Position numbers and translations under genes: made by a program
Shown here: positions 24,196-37,163 of the stretch, in pieces
How the letters are laid out: every line of letters begins with the position of its first letter
How positions within the stretch are numbered: position 1 is the first letter of the stretch
The notes under the pieces: generated by a model
Database searches by the model: none
What the model was told of the DNA's origin: nothing
The model's input: the letters and a program-made list of their open reading frames with translations, nothing else
Assembly: GCA_963942565.1 (NCBI GenBank)
Contig: OZ012684.1
Coordinates: forward strand, 69,972,763-70,036,762
Direction: 5' to 3'
Origin: Maea johnstoni
Taxonomy: Eukaryota > Annelida > Polychaeta > Spionida > Magelonidae
Length of the DNA: 64,000 nt

Positions 24196-24639
24196 GTTAC
24201 TAAAGAAGAGGAAGAAGGAAGAAAAGTGGTAGCTTCCTGGCTTTCAGCAGAGTTGCTTCTAGTGTTTGAGTTCACCTGATAAGCTGATTATAAGAGACAG
24301 CTTGGTCAATTGGTTAGTGACCTTAACAAGGTGAAGAATTTAGCAGCAGTCTTCAGTAAAATTGTACCACTTACATAAGAAATAGTAGGGTGTATTGAAG
24401 AAATGGATCATTTCCAGGGTTACCTGCATACAATGTGTGAATGTACTGCATAAACATGCTGTTTGTCTAAATATACCCTCTTTAGGGGCATAGATTAAGC
24501 CTTTATAGTCACTCTGCACACACTCTGGCTTTGAAGAATTCACTTTGTTTCATCTTGTATCCACTTCACTTTGATATGGGGAAATTTGGCAATATTTGCG
24601 CAAGGGATCAGTGAGTGAGTGGAGCTATACAGTTTACCT

Positions 24640-25051
24640 GAGGCAAGGAACCTGCATCTCTCCGCGGGCTGGCTCGACTCGACGCCGGTGCCTGTGGCGC
24701 TTTTAGGGCGATTAGAGGCTCGACGGAGTAATCACAGAACAAAGTTGAATCTTGTTTATACATCTAATAGATTACCATACCTCTCGCACCCTCGCCGCAT
24801 CCCGAAGCCCTCGGGATAAAAAAACACTCGCTGCAAAGTGCACCTGCGATTCTGATTGGTTAGGTTTAAAATTCAGCGGGAATAGAGAGTAATAGAGTAA
24901 TTTGTCGCAGAAGTCCATGAAGCAGGACGTCAAAATGGAACATCTGACATATTAATTAGCCGAAACTTGCGACTTTCATTAAGTCGGGAATTTTATGTGG
25001 ACATAACCCCACTGGTTTTATGCTTGAGCTGGTGTCGACCATTGAAAATGG
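24640..25051 (+). promoter_or_regulatory. CpG-rich promoter and possible minimal first exon (M|G)
   Basis: About 400 bases are clearly richer in CpG than the surrounding DNA, with an inverted CCAAT box at 24855-24859. The stretch ends in AAAATGG at a strong donor (GTAAGC at 25052). Translation would give a single Met and then one G in phase 1, the phase shared by the other first exons. Such a tiny coding part is unusual but possible. It may instead be a non-coding leader. Confidence 0.35.
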
Positions 25052-26652
25052 GTAAGCTTGCAGGGTTATTTAGACAGATAACATCAGGAAGGAGAAGTTA
25101 AGGGGACATGCAATGGGTCCACATCAGTTTAGACCAGACACCTATAGCTAGCAGGTGCATTGCTGATCGGTTTATGGGTGCCATAGAAAACTGTCAACTT
25201 TCACAACCTTTTGAAAATCAAAAACTATATGTAAGAGTTTCACATACTTTGTGGGATTGACTTGTTATGTTGGGCAAGTAGAATTCAATTTTGGTATTTG
25301 TTTACCTTTGTGGATGTATCTATATTTGTTAAGGGATGAAAGAGGAATTAAGAAGTGTTTACTTTCAAAAGGGTCAGACAATAATATCACTGAACCACTG
25401 AATGATTTTGAACTTTTGATTATGTCAATGGCATTGTATCAACTCTTTATTTTGTATTTTCCAGGATTAGACGTTGGTTACTCATTTCATGGACATAGCA
25501 GTTCATGCCTCACAGGTAGGAAACATTTCTTCTTATTTTTATTATCATTAATTTGTCATTTGTTCTAAGTACAAAAGAATAATGATGGATTTGTCAGGAG
25601 GGGGGTGCCTAAAACTTTAAGGTTCAAATAACCCTTCTATCATAAAGTTTGTGGAACTTATTTCTTGTACAATTAAATTTCCATAAAATGACCCCCAAAT
25701 TTTGAAAAGTTTGTAATTTTCATAGACAAAACTCAACTATTCTGGAAGTTATTATTAATGAACTCTCTTTCCTCAAATCACCTATCCATCCATCCATAGT
25801 GATATCTTTTCTTATGAATGTTGTTGTTTAGAATAGGGACAGGCACTAGGTAATACCTGTTTCCACCTAGATTTCCATGCTATACTTTTATTGGTTGGAA
25901 TGTGCATGTGATAGAGTTTATGATGCTTCTATAGCTACCTGAGTACCTGTGTTATAGCCACACTGCACCTGCCAATAATGCAAACATTAACCCTTCAATG
26001 AACAGTACGTGTGAAGTCAATTGTTCCATCTAGCCCCTGGTGGTAGGACAACAAATCACTCATAAAACTGTTGTCATAAAGGATTCAGTGGCTGGCCATG
26101 AGAGGTATATTTTCCCAGGAGTCTGGAAAAAAAAAAGATTTTTGACTAACATCATCATTTGCTATTTGTGGTATAATGATGGATTCAGGATTTAGGTCAA
26201 TATTGTCAGGTATGTTTGGGAAATTATCTGTAACTTGCGGGGCAAAATTGCATAGATTCCTTGATACAGGAGTGTGCAGGTATTATGTAACTTGTATTTA
26301 GTGTTACTCTTCTAAACACTTTCCATGGAGAGCTAGAAATACCCTAGATAATGCTAGGAAAATGCCAGAATTTTCTGGAGAGTCTCAGCTACATTTGAAA
26401 AGGGAAGATTCTGATTTTTACAAAGGTTAATTTGACCCATTCGCACCTGAAGTAATACAGGTCTGAAACATATGGAATATCTTGACACCAATACAATAAT
26501 ATCTTGAAAAAAACAAAACAAAAATGTTTGGATGAAAGTCATTGATCCTCTTGTTCTTATGGTGTTTAACAAACCCTCATCCAAAATTGTAAAATGATTA
26601 ATCATGCAGAAAACACCTTTCATGTGGTTAAACTGAGAACATAAAAGGGCTA
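25052..26652. other. Intron-like DNA after the CpG-rich block
   Basis: An acceptor/donor pair bounds 25465-25515, too weak to call an exon. Otherwise AT-rich with poly-A and poly-T runs. Confidence 0.4.
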
Positions 26653-26688
26653 AATGACAATCGAATGCACTGCAAGAACAGAAGGACC

Positions 26689-26918
26689 TTAACCCTTTCA
26701 TACCTGGAGATCAACTTGATGAGTGTCGTCTGGACCTATGATACTTTTGCCTGTAACTTTGGAATTAGTCATTAATTCACAAACCATTTGAAGGAGAATG
26801 GTGATTTTGGTTCTGGACACCATTTCTCCTTCAAATATTTTCTGAAATATTCTCTATTCATGAAGATGCCACCAAAATAATGAGGTAGTTTTGGGCGCCA
26901 CTGGCATGAAAGGGTTGA
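26689..26918. mobile_element. Family A MITE flanked by a 37-bp duplication
   Basis: It runs from TTAACCCTTTCATACCTG to GGCATGAAAGGGTTGA. A 37-bp block (26653-26689) recurs just after it (26918-26954) with 2 mismatches, far longer than a TTAA duplication. Confidence 0.65.
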
Positions 26919-27289
26919 ATGACAATTGAATGCACTGCAAGAACAGAAAGACCTATGTGCTCCTGTATGGTTTCCCACTCTATAACAATCATTGTTGAAG
27001 GACTGCCTTTAGTTTGCTTTGCAATGCCTCTAGCATACTTGGACATTGAGCACCTGCATATTTGTGGGTATTGTATAAGTGACTTTCAGTACTTGATGAC
27101 CCAACCTTTGTGGACTTAACTGTACTGCAATAACAGTTGCTACTGTAAGGGCACCTATGTGGTTTCCCATTCAGTAACTAAAGTCATCATTTGAGGCCTT
27201 ATATAAGTTTGGTAGTTTACTTTTAGACCTGTTTGATATTGGATGCCAGTAGGGTTTCCTAGATCTGACCTAAGTTGATTCATTGTTTA

Positions 27290-27500
27290 AACAATTCATG
27301 CCTGTATTGCCCAAAACCGCCTGACTATCTTGGTGATACCTCTCTAACAAAAGGAATTTCCACAAAATATTTGAAGAAGAAATGTTGATCAAAATCCAAT
27401 CCACAACTCCCCTTTCAACATTTTGTGTCTGCATGATTAATTCCAAAGTTATTTTGAAAAGTATCTAAGGTGCAGACAAATAGACAAGCCTTTAGTGGAA
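27290..27500. mobile_element. Family A MITE, partial
   Basis: It carries 'attcatgcctgtattgccc', 'ggtgatacctctctaac' and the central arms. The right end is missing. Confidence 0.55.
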
Positions 27501-28424
27501 GGGTTTCACATTGCATGAACATAATTTGTAGAGCATGCTCATTTCTAAAGGTGACCTTGCTGACATTCAAAGGTGACAAGAACATCCCATTTATGGTGAA
27601 CACTTTTTGACTTACCCTACATTATGGTGGTCACCGATACCACTGCCCTGTTTCACACTCAATGACTGAAGAGACTGACCAGGGCTGGCCTGTTAGTGCA
27701 AAGTGAAGTAAACTAAGTGCAATATGTTAGAGGAGTGTATGAGAATGGGTGGAATCTGCAATGTACATAGTTTATTTGTATAATTGGTGTGGAACTGTGA
27801 AATTAACAGAGTGACTGGCAAGCACAGTCTTTCATACCTTTATCTATATATCTTATGAGGAAAAGGTGCTAGAACCTATCCAATCAGATGCATGCAACTG
27901 CCTAAACTGCCTCCTAGTGAAACTCAGTAATGCCTAGTAGCTAGGTTAGCAACTGTCGAGTCAAACTTGTCTCACCATCAAAGCCCTATGTAATAAGGAA
28001 AGTGATTTATCTGATCTTTAGACTCAATTAGCCTCAGCTAGGTGGTTAGATAATTGCTATGTTGTCTTCCCATTAGAGATGATATGTAGTGTCTTCATGT
28101 CATCAGCAAATCCTTAAGGCAAATTCTGATAACGGTTTGGGGACATGAAAGGTAGACCTCAGGTCTGGGGTCATCCCATTATCACATTCCAAAATGGTGT
28201 CATTGTTCATTACATTACCACAGTCGCTTGAGGGTCACAATCTGAAAATAGTCACACCTTTTTGATGTAGAAAGACTATCTCACTAGTGCACTGTGTGAA
28301 ATTTGACAGCAAAAGCTACATATATCCTACTTAGCTTGTATACACTATTGTTGCTTTAGGGACAAAATGATAACTTTCATCTGATTTATCGCACACTCAA
28401 ATTGACAATTTAAGGAATTCCTTA

Positions 28425-28512
28425 AAAAATGTTTTGGGTTTTCGAGGGGTGATTTTTGAGTGTTTGGCTGTCCAAATGATGGCCAGACGCCCTGATGGCT
28501 GAGGCTATGATA
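28425..28512. mobile_element. Family B MITE fragment (left end, reverse orientation)
   Basis: About 90 bases match the outer end of family B ('ggggtgatttttgagtgtttgg' region and a degraded CTGAGGCTATG end). Confidence 0.45.
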
Positions 28513-31500
28513 AAGAGTTAGGTGGTTGTGTTAATACTCCCACCTCATCTGTTTATTCTGTCCCCAGTGCTCCCGCCCAGCCCACAGGGTTAGAGTGGCT
28601 TATGTAATGCATTTACTGGTCAGGGGAGATCTTAAACGGTCTTATCAAATCTGCAAACACTAGGATGGCTGCTGGGATCATTATCCTAGTGAATATTAAG
28701 CAGATATCCTAGACATTGTGTACCCAGAGCCAACATGGTTTATAGATGTTGCGATCTGTGGTCAACATTCGACAAGAATTTGAAGAAGTTGATGAATAAA
28801 TGTATGAAGTAATGGAATGAAGTAGTGAATGAAGATCACTTGTCTTAGTTTTATGGATGGGGGTTCTAAAGTCAAGCACTGATGACCAATTTAGCTAATG
28901 AGCAAATAGTAATGAAAAGGTGAATGGAGTTTTTTATCTGGACTCTCATATGCAGCTGATTTTCTAGTTTATTTATCAAACCCAAGGACGATGTTGGTAC
29001 CAGAGTTATCACTGTAGGAGTGTGGATAAAACAGCTTTGTGTCTCAGTGTATCATAATTTAAGATATGATGTTTTCTTGTGCACATTGCAGTTTTCTTTG
29101 ATTTTACTAGTTAGACCCAAAATTCAAAATATACCTTTTAAATTTTGAAATTTTATTTATATCATACCCTTGGGAACAGTTTGCATAGCAGCTAGCTGTT
29201 ATTGATAGTGATCTTTGTAAGCCATCCTTTATGGTTTCCTGCATCGATTGTCTGAGTGTTTATGTCTCAGTTGTGTCTTTTCTTCATGCAATAAGCCCAT
29301 CAAGCTATCTGGAACAATCCCATGGCTGTGCCGTGGTTATGAATATTTCATACCACGTTTGCTGCCCTCCCCTGGTCCTATACGTACATGACTTGCCAGC
29401 GGCAGCAGCAGCATGGCATGGCCTAGATATAATATACCACTTAGTACATAACAGGTAGGAGGAGAAACTCAAACAAATGTTGATATTGATATTCATTTCA
29501 TCAAATAGAACAGTATATTGATAAAAAGGACTACTTGCTTCAAGCAGTTTAAATTGAGATTTTGTTTCTTAAAGAGGAGATAAATTTTATTCATACAATA
29601 TCATCAGCACATGCCTCCACTATATACCAACAATACCTCTACTATAGAGAAACCAACTTTTTTTTTACCCCTTATACTTATCCAGTTGGTGAATTCTGAT
29701 GCTAATTGAGTGTTTTTCCTTTCTGTATAGCTAACCTGCCGATTGAATAGCGAGTATTCATCTGATATATTTAAGCATATCAAGTTTTACAATTAGAAAT
29801 TATGCTGAGGTGAACTGTTTCATCCTGGACTTTCAAGTACTAGGGATTTCTAGAACTGTTGCTCAGTTACCAGATTTGCCCCTAAATCCTTCTTTAAATT
29901 TCCTATATGTCACAACTTCTGGCCTTTTCTGTTCATCCTATGTAAACAGTGGCTTTGTTCCAAGGGAGGTGTTTGACCATTTAACACATCATATTGAACA
30001 ACCAGCTGCATAATTTCATTCTATGACATTCATCCAGGAATTTCTATATAAGCACCTGGCCAGTCAGTGGATGAATGGATTAAAATCTGGCTTGAAAGGG
30101 CAGGCGTGCAGCTGTTTTTGAACCCTTGTATTAAACACAGGTTGCTCTTATCTAGTTGATGTGCCGCACTGTAAGAGTTGATGCCCCATTAAGTTTGAAA
30201 TATTCACCTCTGCGTACCTTTCTACCCTTCATGGCATAATGACCTCATGGTGTGACATAATACTTCCCCTGCGGCCACTTGCAAGTTGCCTCCATCAGTC
30301 AAGGCACCCTTGGCTTATGGGGACACCTGGTGAGAAATTTCAGAACTAACTCTTGATGGTTGATCCAGACCAACGAGTGATTGCAAAAGAAAGGGTGATC
30401 AATTGAGTGCAGATTTTAGTCATGACATTAATTGGACTGACAAATCCTTGTAATAAATATCAGGACACCAATATATTTTGGTTTAGGAATTTATTATTTT
30501 GACTATTGAAAGCATTGACTTTGAATGGGAATGCTTATTCATCTATGTGAGCACAAATACATAACTTAATAAGTTATACGCATTAAATAGACGCTTTTAT
30601 ATAATTATTACAGAAATATATTGCCACCTTTAACATAGGAGAGGGATTATTTTTCATGAAAACCAATTTTTGGCTTTGAAATTTCAGAATTTCTTCCATG
30701 ACAAGTTGCTTTAGGCATGAATGGGTTATTCCAGATTCTCTTTTTGCTCTTGTAGCGCTTCTTCAGGTATAAGTATGATACGAATTATGAGCCAAGCTGA
30801 AGTGAGGGATTTATACATGTACATTAGAGGAGATATGATCACGCCCAAGGAAGCAGCTGTAGATGAGATATGTAGTGTCAGCTGTAGAGGGCATCCTCCT
30901 CCTGTAGGCAGATTGTTTGTGTCTTAGTCTCCACACAAACACTCAGCACACTCTATTGCCTGAATAATGGTACCCGGTGCAAACTGACCACCGGTCACTT
31001 GAGGAGGCTTAGCCAGGGATGATTCCTGATAATCACTGCAGGCAGAGCTGAAATGTACAGACAAGGAAATGGATTACTACTGGCATACCATGTGACAGGT
31101 ATGTGTAACTAACGAAGTAGCTTAGATTTCTAGGCTGTCATATGTATTTTCTGTTATTTGTCTTCTGCTACCTAGCACCAAATAATCTAGGTGGCCATAG
31201 TGGTCCATTTAGTTTACACTTATCTCACCAGGATTCAGTTTTGAGTATGATAAATCCTCTAGAGATAGGAGGAGCAGGTGGTGCCATCTATCTACATACC
31301 TGGTACTACACCAGAATGGTCTGCACAGAATGGAATGTCAGCTTTTTAGGGACTAGGAACCTAGTCTACTAACAAAGCTACATGCATGCACACATGGTTC
31401 AGATCAAACTTTTAGAATTCTCTCTCACAAAGTCTCATTTTTTTTGGATATAAGTTCATTATTTTACATATCTCAGTGCCTGTTATGTTTATAGTGGAAA

Positions 31501-32351
31501 GCATGAAACAAGACCCCAAAGTGGATAAATCTTTCCGATTTTTTTAAACCTTGATATGGATACTGTATTAAGTGAACAGAGCTCAAATAAGTGCACCCCC
31601 TTTTTCTGAAAAATGTTGGAAGAGGCAAGCCAGCGTACCTTCTGAACTTCCGCAACTGGAAGTAACTTGTATATCTAGTTTTCCCCTACTAATGGAAACT
31701 GGATTGTTTAAAAAATCCATTCACTGATACCTCTGAGCAATTGAGGGTTAAAATGGGAGGGTAAACCCTAGTATCATTCAACTATACAAATCTTTGATAT
31801 GAAAATCACACTTCATGAGGGTCTCTCTGATGAGTTACCCTTTCTTTGATGTTCTACATCTACCTTCATAAGTCCAGTCTTCTTGGGTTTTAAAGGTATA
31901 AATGGGAAACACAGAAAAGCATGGAAGGTCAAAGGTGACTGGATTTGCTGTTTTTTGCAAGGTCAGCAGGTTTTCAAAAGAGATGTTGCAGGAGCAATTA
32001 GCATTCATTATTTGTGGAAGTGCTTCCACTTAGCAATGACAACACAGGCATACCTTGTAGAAACACCTTGAAAGCGATCTTCGCTAGGCAGCCCCCTTTC
32101 GTACAAACACTACCCTTCCCTAGGGGGCAGCACTGAGCCAACAGTCTTTCTCAGAATGTTTGCAGTCTTTTCTATTTGTTACGTCTTAGCATAGGAATCA
32201 GGTTTGCTGCCATTGAAGGAATTCCTTTTGAACTTTTTAAGAGCCTGCCTGCAGTAAGGTAACTAGTGAATGAGTCTTACCTTCGCAGTTTGCATTCCTC
32301 TCACCAGGTAGCCAGTGAAATCAATTAGGGCCGTGGACAACTTGAAAATTC
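28513..32351. other. Long non-coding stretch
   Basis: No exon, RNA or clear repeat was recognised. A lone family A right-end trace (GGCATGAATGGGTTA) lies at about 30714-30728. Confidence 0.45.
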
Positions 32352-32571
32352 TTAACCATCCCAATGCTGAGGCTACTTTCATCCAAAGCACAAGAACGAA
32401 AGATTTTTGAAAACCGTCTAAAACCCTGTCATGTTCAAGGTATTCATTGGATATCTCTCACTGAGTACTCTCAGACTCAGAACCTGTGTGCCAGGGTTTG
32501 AATAATTTTTCAGGTTCTTTGTATCATTTTGTATTGGCCAAATTCAACTGCACAACCAGCATAAGGGTTAA
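32352..32571. mobile_element. Family C MITE, complete
   Basis: It has TTAA at both ends (32352-32355 and 32568-32571), CCAATGCTGAGGCTAC on the left and CAGCATAAGGG on the right. Confidence 0.7.
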
Positions 32572-32834
32572 GAAAAAAACAAGCCTTATTCATTTTTCAT
32601 ATCATTCTGGTGAACAGACTGACTAATTGAATCATTAATAAAATAAAGAAATGAAAGATGTGAAAAATATTTTACCGAGAAAATTTAATAGAAATTTTAT
32701 GATGCTTCCCAGTGTTGTAAAACACTTTATTGAAGGGATCACCTCACTTGGTTAAACCTTCTTCATAAATGCTGTAACTTCCTGTGTATAGCTTTTTGAT
32801 CGTTTACTTATACATATTATCTTGACTTTCTTAA

Positions 32835-33015
32835 TGCAAGCATTATCCCTGTAGTGTCCAAAACAGTTTCGCAATTTTGATGATATATTACCTGCCATTG
32901 CATGTTTCAGAGAATACAAGTTGAAATACTAATCAAAATAATGTACAACTCTCCTACAAATAATTTTCAAATTGGTACTTCGTTTGTGAGTTTGCATATG
33001 AAAGTGTTCAAGCAA
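32835..33015. mobile_element. Family A MITE, old copy
   Basis: It keeps 'ccctgtagtgtccaaaac' and the central 'tacaactctcctacaaata' arm; both ends are gone. Confidence 0.4.
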
Positions 33016-33279
33016 TCCTGTGGTACTTAAAAATGGGTTTTCATGGGAAAGATTTGTTACTTGAGGCAGATAGATCTTTTTATAAATAGATCTCTCTGCT
33101 CTAGGTTCTTTGCAAAAGAAGCGAACCCCATTTCATTTTCATTCATTCATTAGACACTAACTATGAAAATCCACTAATTACCTAAAATTTCTACCTGTTG
33201 AATTGCAAAGCTTGTTGCAATATTGGCGTGGATGGTAATTTGCTCAACAATTGGTTGGAAAGAAAGGCATGCTGGCGGC

Positions 33280-33640
33280 CATGTTGAAATACACACCAGG
33301 ACATCACACATTCCTGTGACAAGTAATTATTATCCCCAGGTCGAAGAGAACCGCTGATTATCATCACTCCTGAGAAAGTTGTGACTAAATTTAGGTCAGG
33401 TAATCATGGGTCATCAATTGAGCCGCACATAAAAGGTTAATTAGTGTTTAATTATTCTGATTACTTTTCTGTGGTGGAAGATTGGCTCTATTATGTGTAA
33501 TTGCTGAGTATGTTCCCATGTAAGGCTCCAATGAATGGCCGTTACGATTTTCTCATTATTTTAAGGCCCTTGATTGTAGGCTTCCACAAAGGACTTATAA
33601 TTTCAATGTGATTAGTGGTATGGGAGGTTATATTGTTACC
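33280..33640. promoter_or_regulatory. Possible enhancer-like block rich in TAAT motifs
   Basis: A repeat-free stretch carries many homeodomain-type cores (TAATTA near 33326, TTAATTAG near 33438, TAATTATT near 33450), plus GATTA motifs. This only suggests a regulatory element. Confidence 0.25.
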
Positions 33641-34265
33641 CTTTGTTCGCAAATCTTCCTTAATCCATTGTAGTTACAAAGGAGTTATCTTGACTGTTAA
33701 CTCTGTGTAAGTTTATACTCTTTAATTAAGTCACCACTGCATGTATCTTGAGGGACACTGACTTCAAGAGAATAGTGAAAATACCTAGGTTATTTCTGTG
33801 TAAGTTAATATCCTCTCTAAATAACTAAGTGGATGTTGATGGACATTGACTTCAAGAGAATAGTAAAAATATCTAGTTTCTTTCAGGAATAGTTTCAGGA
33901 AGGGACAGGAACAAATCTGTCACACACAAAATGTCTATGTCCCCTTCCTCCTTTGTATTCAGGATTACATTGACATACATAAATCATTTTATTGACACCC
34001 AACTCCCCCCCCCCCTATCAAAAATAGGAAAAAGGCATGACTAATTTGATCGAAGGATACAATCTACTAAGGACATCTTTTATTATATACATAAACTCAT
34101 ATCAAGGCAGTGACATTTGATTGATGATTAAAAAGTTCCATGGAGTTCACATATATTATCTTACCTTTCCTGACTCAAGCAAAGGTTATCATATCATGCA
34201 TCCGTTACCATAAGAGGAATACTGGAGAGTTGAATGCAGTACATATAGTATATAGGGTACCAGTA

Positions 34266-34492
34266 TCAACCCATCCATGCCTGTAGCAGCCAATAAAATG
34301 TGGGACTATTTTGGCAATATCTCTTGAACAAAAACAACAAAGGTTGATCACAACTCAACCTATATATACCACTCTCCAATGGTTTGTGTATAAATCAGAA
34401 TTCAAAATACATTCTTAAAATAGTTATTTTCAAAAGTATCATAGATCCAGATAACTTTTATCAATTTTGACTCCTAAGCATAAAAGGGTTAA
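34266..34492. mobile_element. Family A MITE
   Basis: It runs from TCAACCCATCCATGCCTG to GCATAAAAGGGTTAA, with the right TTAA intact. Confidence 0.65.
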
Positions 34493-34682
34493 CCTTTTTT
34501 TGCCCAGTATAACGTAAACAATTGAGAATTATCTCAGAGATAAGGAAGCATGGTAAGATTTCTAGACTGTTTTGGTGCTCTTTACGATACATTACATTTT
34601 ATCATAATGTTCCTATATTAGCTTCTAAAATGGTTTTGATATTTTAATTTTTTAGGTACTTAAAACATTGGGGATGGGTTAG

Positions 34683-34888
34683 TTAACCCATTAGTGCTTG
34701 AGAGTTCCTCCAGAAATTGTTGTCTGGATCTGTGATACTTTGGAATTCAGATTCATTTTGAAGGAGAGTTGTTGGTTGCGCTCTAATTAAAGTTTCTCCA
34801 ACTATTTTCCCAACTATATGCTTTTGCCTGGAAGATTTCATAAAAATTGTCACACTGTTTTTGGCTGCTGTGAGCATTAAATTGTTAA
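34683..34888. mobile_element. Family A MITE, subtype with 'gctgtgagcatt' right end
   Basis: It has TTAACCCATTAGTGCTTG on the left and GAGCATTAAATTGTTAA on the right. The same right-end variant occurs at 38020-38208 and 53506-53722, so it is a subfamily. Confidence 0.65.
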
Positions 34889-35168
34889 AAGCATACCAGA
34901 GTGACAGCCCAAATGGCTTATCTATGCACACTGCTGTTTTTACCTAGTGTAAATACCGCTCAGATACACATTGTGTTTTGCCGAAACTTATACCATCAAG
35001 ATAGTAAATGTCGCCTGTGACAAAGTTAGCGATGCATCAGATAAATTTACGGGGAGCGTAGGTCAGAGAGATTGGATTGTTTGTCTTCGGCTTTGCCTAG
35101 GAACAAAGTATCACCCAGTCATTGGCTGCTCCTCGGGAGTTCATTTAAACGCTATTGGAGTAACTGTC

Positions 35169-35274
35169 ATGACTTCTGAAAGCGAGACGGAAACAGAGTT
35201 TTCCAACTTACGTACACGGAGTTGGGATCTCTATCGAACATGGACGCTCAGATCTTCAGTTGTTACAACAACAG
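35169..35274 (+). CDS. Alternative first coding exon (MTSESETETE N-terminus)
   Basis: ATG 35169 begins 35 codons, MTSESETETEFSNLRTRSWD then LYRTWTLRSSVVTTT, plus one G, ending at a GTAGGG donor at 35275. The peptide starts acidic and Ser/Thr-rich and becomes basic and aromatic. The frame is open upstream to about 34971 but has no ATG there, so 35169 is the first usable start. An inverted CCAAT box lies at 35121-35125, and the preceding 200 bases are richer in CpG than their surroundings, as expected of a promoter and 5' leader. The phase-1 G end equals that of the exons at 42250, 51369 and 53396. I do not recognise the peptide. It could be chance, but codon-like composition, donor and shared phase make a real first exon likely. 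Confidence 0.62.
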
Positions 35275-36042
35275 GTAGGGGCATGAGTTTTACTGTAACT
35301 CTTATTTGATGATCTGAATGTTTGAGTTACACATTTGTATACCCACCTAAATCTGTTGTGCTCACATGGCATTTGGAATTTTGATTTTCGTCACTTTTTC
35401 TGCCATATTCGGGCTAGAATAAGCTGTAGAAAAAGAAATCTACTACCCCTGGGTCTCAGTATCTTTGATCAATTTAATTTTATAACCCTTGAGTACCATT
35501 CTGAGATAACATTTGACATGTTCCCCTGTTCTATACTGTAGAAAAAGAGATGGTATACTTTTGAAATGCTCTCCTACTTGGCCTACTTTTTTGTACACAC
35601 ACCCCAGATTGGACTATGGTACACCTATAACATAGGAAACTTGTAAGGTTGCTTACCCCTCCCCCACTAAACCACCTTGTGTACAGGTATATATTTAGAC
35701 AATGACATTTGAGGGGGAACTCCATTAAACTGTGCATAGGTTAAAGCAGAACTTGCTAGTAGACATTTTAGAATGGTATATAAACATTAGGTGAGTTATT
35801 AAAGAAGTGATAAATTTTCTTGGCATAGGACTAGGCTAGCTATGAGTGTGCTTTCTGCTCTTTGTAAAACTCACTAAATAAATTTCCCTGGCAAGTTATA
35901 ATCACCACATCATTACCTGGGCTAGATGCCAGAAAATCATCCAGTGACAATAGATGGGGAAGGTATTTCACCCTTTATTCTGGGTTTCTTTACAAATTAA
36001 GGTGACTTTAGTAGTCATGGTAACAAACTTGTAGTAATGACC

Positions 36043-36270
36043 TTAACTCATTCATGCCTGGATATCTACTTGGCAAAGTGTTGTCTGGACCTGTTGTACT
36101 TTTGACAATAACACCTGAATGTAGTATCAATTCGCAAGCTATTTGAAGGAGAGTTGTAGATAGAGTTTTCCCGAACAACTCTAATTGAAATATTTTTTGA
36201 TCAGTGTATTTGTTTGAGAGATATCACTAAAATAGCTAGGCCGTTTTGGCTACCACAGGCATGAATGGGC
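36043..36270. mobile_element. Family A MITE next to the 865-bp hAT element
   Basis: It runs from TTAACTCATTCATGCCTG to CAGGCATGAATGGGC. The hAT element begins 29 bases further on. Confidence 0.65.
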
Positions 36271-36298
36271 TTTGTTGGGTGAATATATTGCTAACCAC

Positions 36299-37163
36299 TA
36301 GGAATGCCATTGATATCAAATTTTATCGATTCGATTAATCGCTATTTTTTTCGATTCGATTCGATTCGATACACCGTAACGTGCTCATTGGGCTTAATTA
36401 ATTACCTAGTAATCGCTCAAAATAAAAAACATTCTTGCCTTTTTAATTCATACATCAAACATCAAATTAATGAATTAATTCTGTAATTATGCATTCATCA
36501 ATTATTATAATCAATCATGATTTATTTTTTTCTATTTTTATTTCATTTGAATACATGTATTACTTAATCAAAATTTGTTTATCATTTTACTTTATATTTG
36601 ATTTATTCTTTTATACCTATTGCAATTCATTCTACTTTGAATTGAATTCGTTTTGTGGCTGTTATTTGTATTAATTTCATCTATAGCCACGTATGTCTAT
36701 ATGGACACTCATTACGTTTGCTCATTTGAGACACGAACGTTTTAAACGTTTGTATCTCGAATATTACGCACTTGATGAGCAGTATGTTTAGCGAACGTTT
36801 CAAACATTTGTTGTTCTGAACGTACTGCGAATTCTATGCGCGCAGTAAAATAAAATGGCGGCCGTTTGTTATGGTGAGCGTCACTGAGCGAACTGATCTA
36901 CCGCTCATGATTTTGTGTGTACTCACGGCTGAGAGCCGTAGTACAACTTAAATCATAACCATAAAAGGTAACGGCCGTTGGAATGTTGAGGCTAAGCGAT
37001 CGCTCATGATTTTTTGCTGTAGAATTTAACCCCCAAATGTAGCGGCATTTGGGGTTAAATTTTGTCGATTCTGTCGCATCGATACGGTTGCCTTATCGTT
37101 GCGACTATCGATAGGGTCATATCTAGCGGTGCATCGACTTGGCGACTATCGATGACACTCCTA
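36299..37163. mobile_element. hAT-type non-autonomous DNA transposon, 865 bp
   Basis: A perfect 8-bp direct repeat CTAACCAC flanks the element (36291-36298 and 37164-37171). The ends are imperfect inverted repeats: TAGGAATGCCATTGATA on the left, and TAGGAGTGTCATCGATA as complement of the right end. The 8-bp target duplication and TAG...TCATCGAT-type ends are typical of the hAT superfamily. The inside has (TTCGA)-like repeats and a CpG-rich right half with several internal palindromes. No transposase is encoded; the short open frames at 36304-36674 show no domain. Confidence 0.85.

Noticed and set aside
23946-24275. Long Ser-only and Thr-only open frames on both strands
   Set aside because: They are translations of the AGT microsatellite.
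24640-24830. CpG-rich stretch considered as a tRNA or a coding exon of a mobile element
   Set aside because: No cloverleaf, no A/B boxes in order and no recognisable protein; better read as promoter or leader.
25465-25515. 51-base segment bounded by an acceptor (TTTTCCAG) and a donor (CAG before GTAGGA)
   Set aside because: Such pairs occur by chance in long introns; it is short and lacks independent support.
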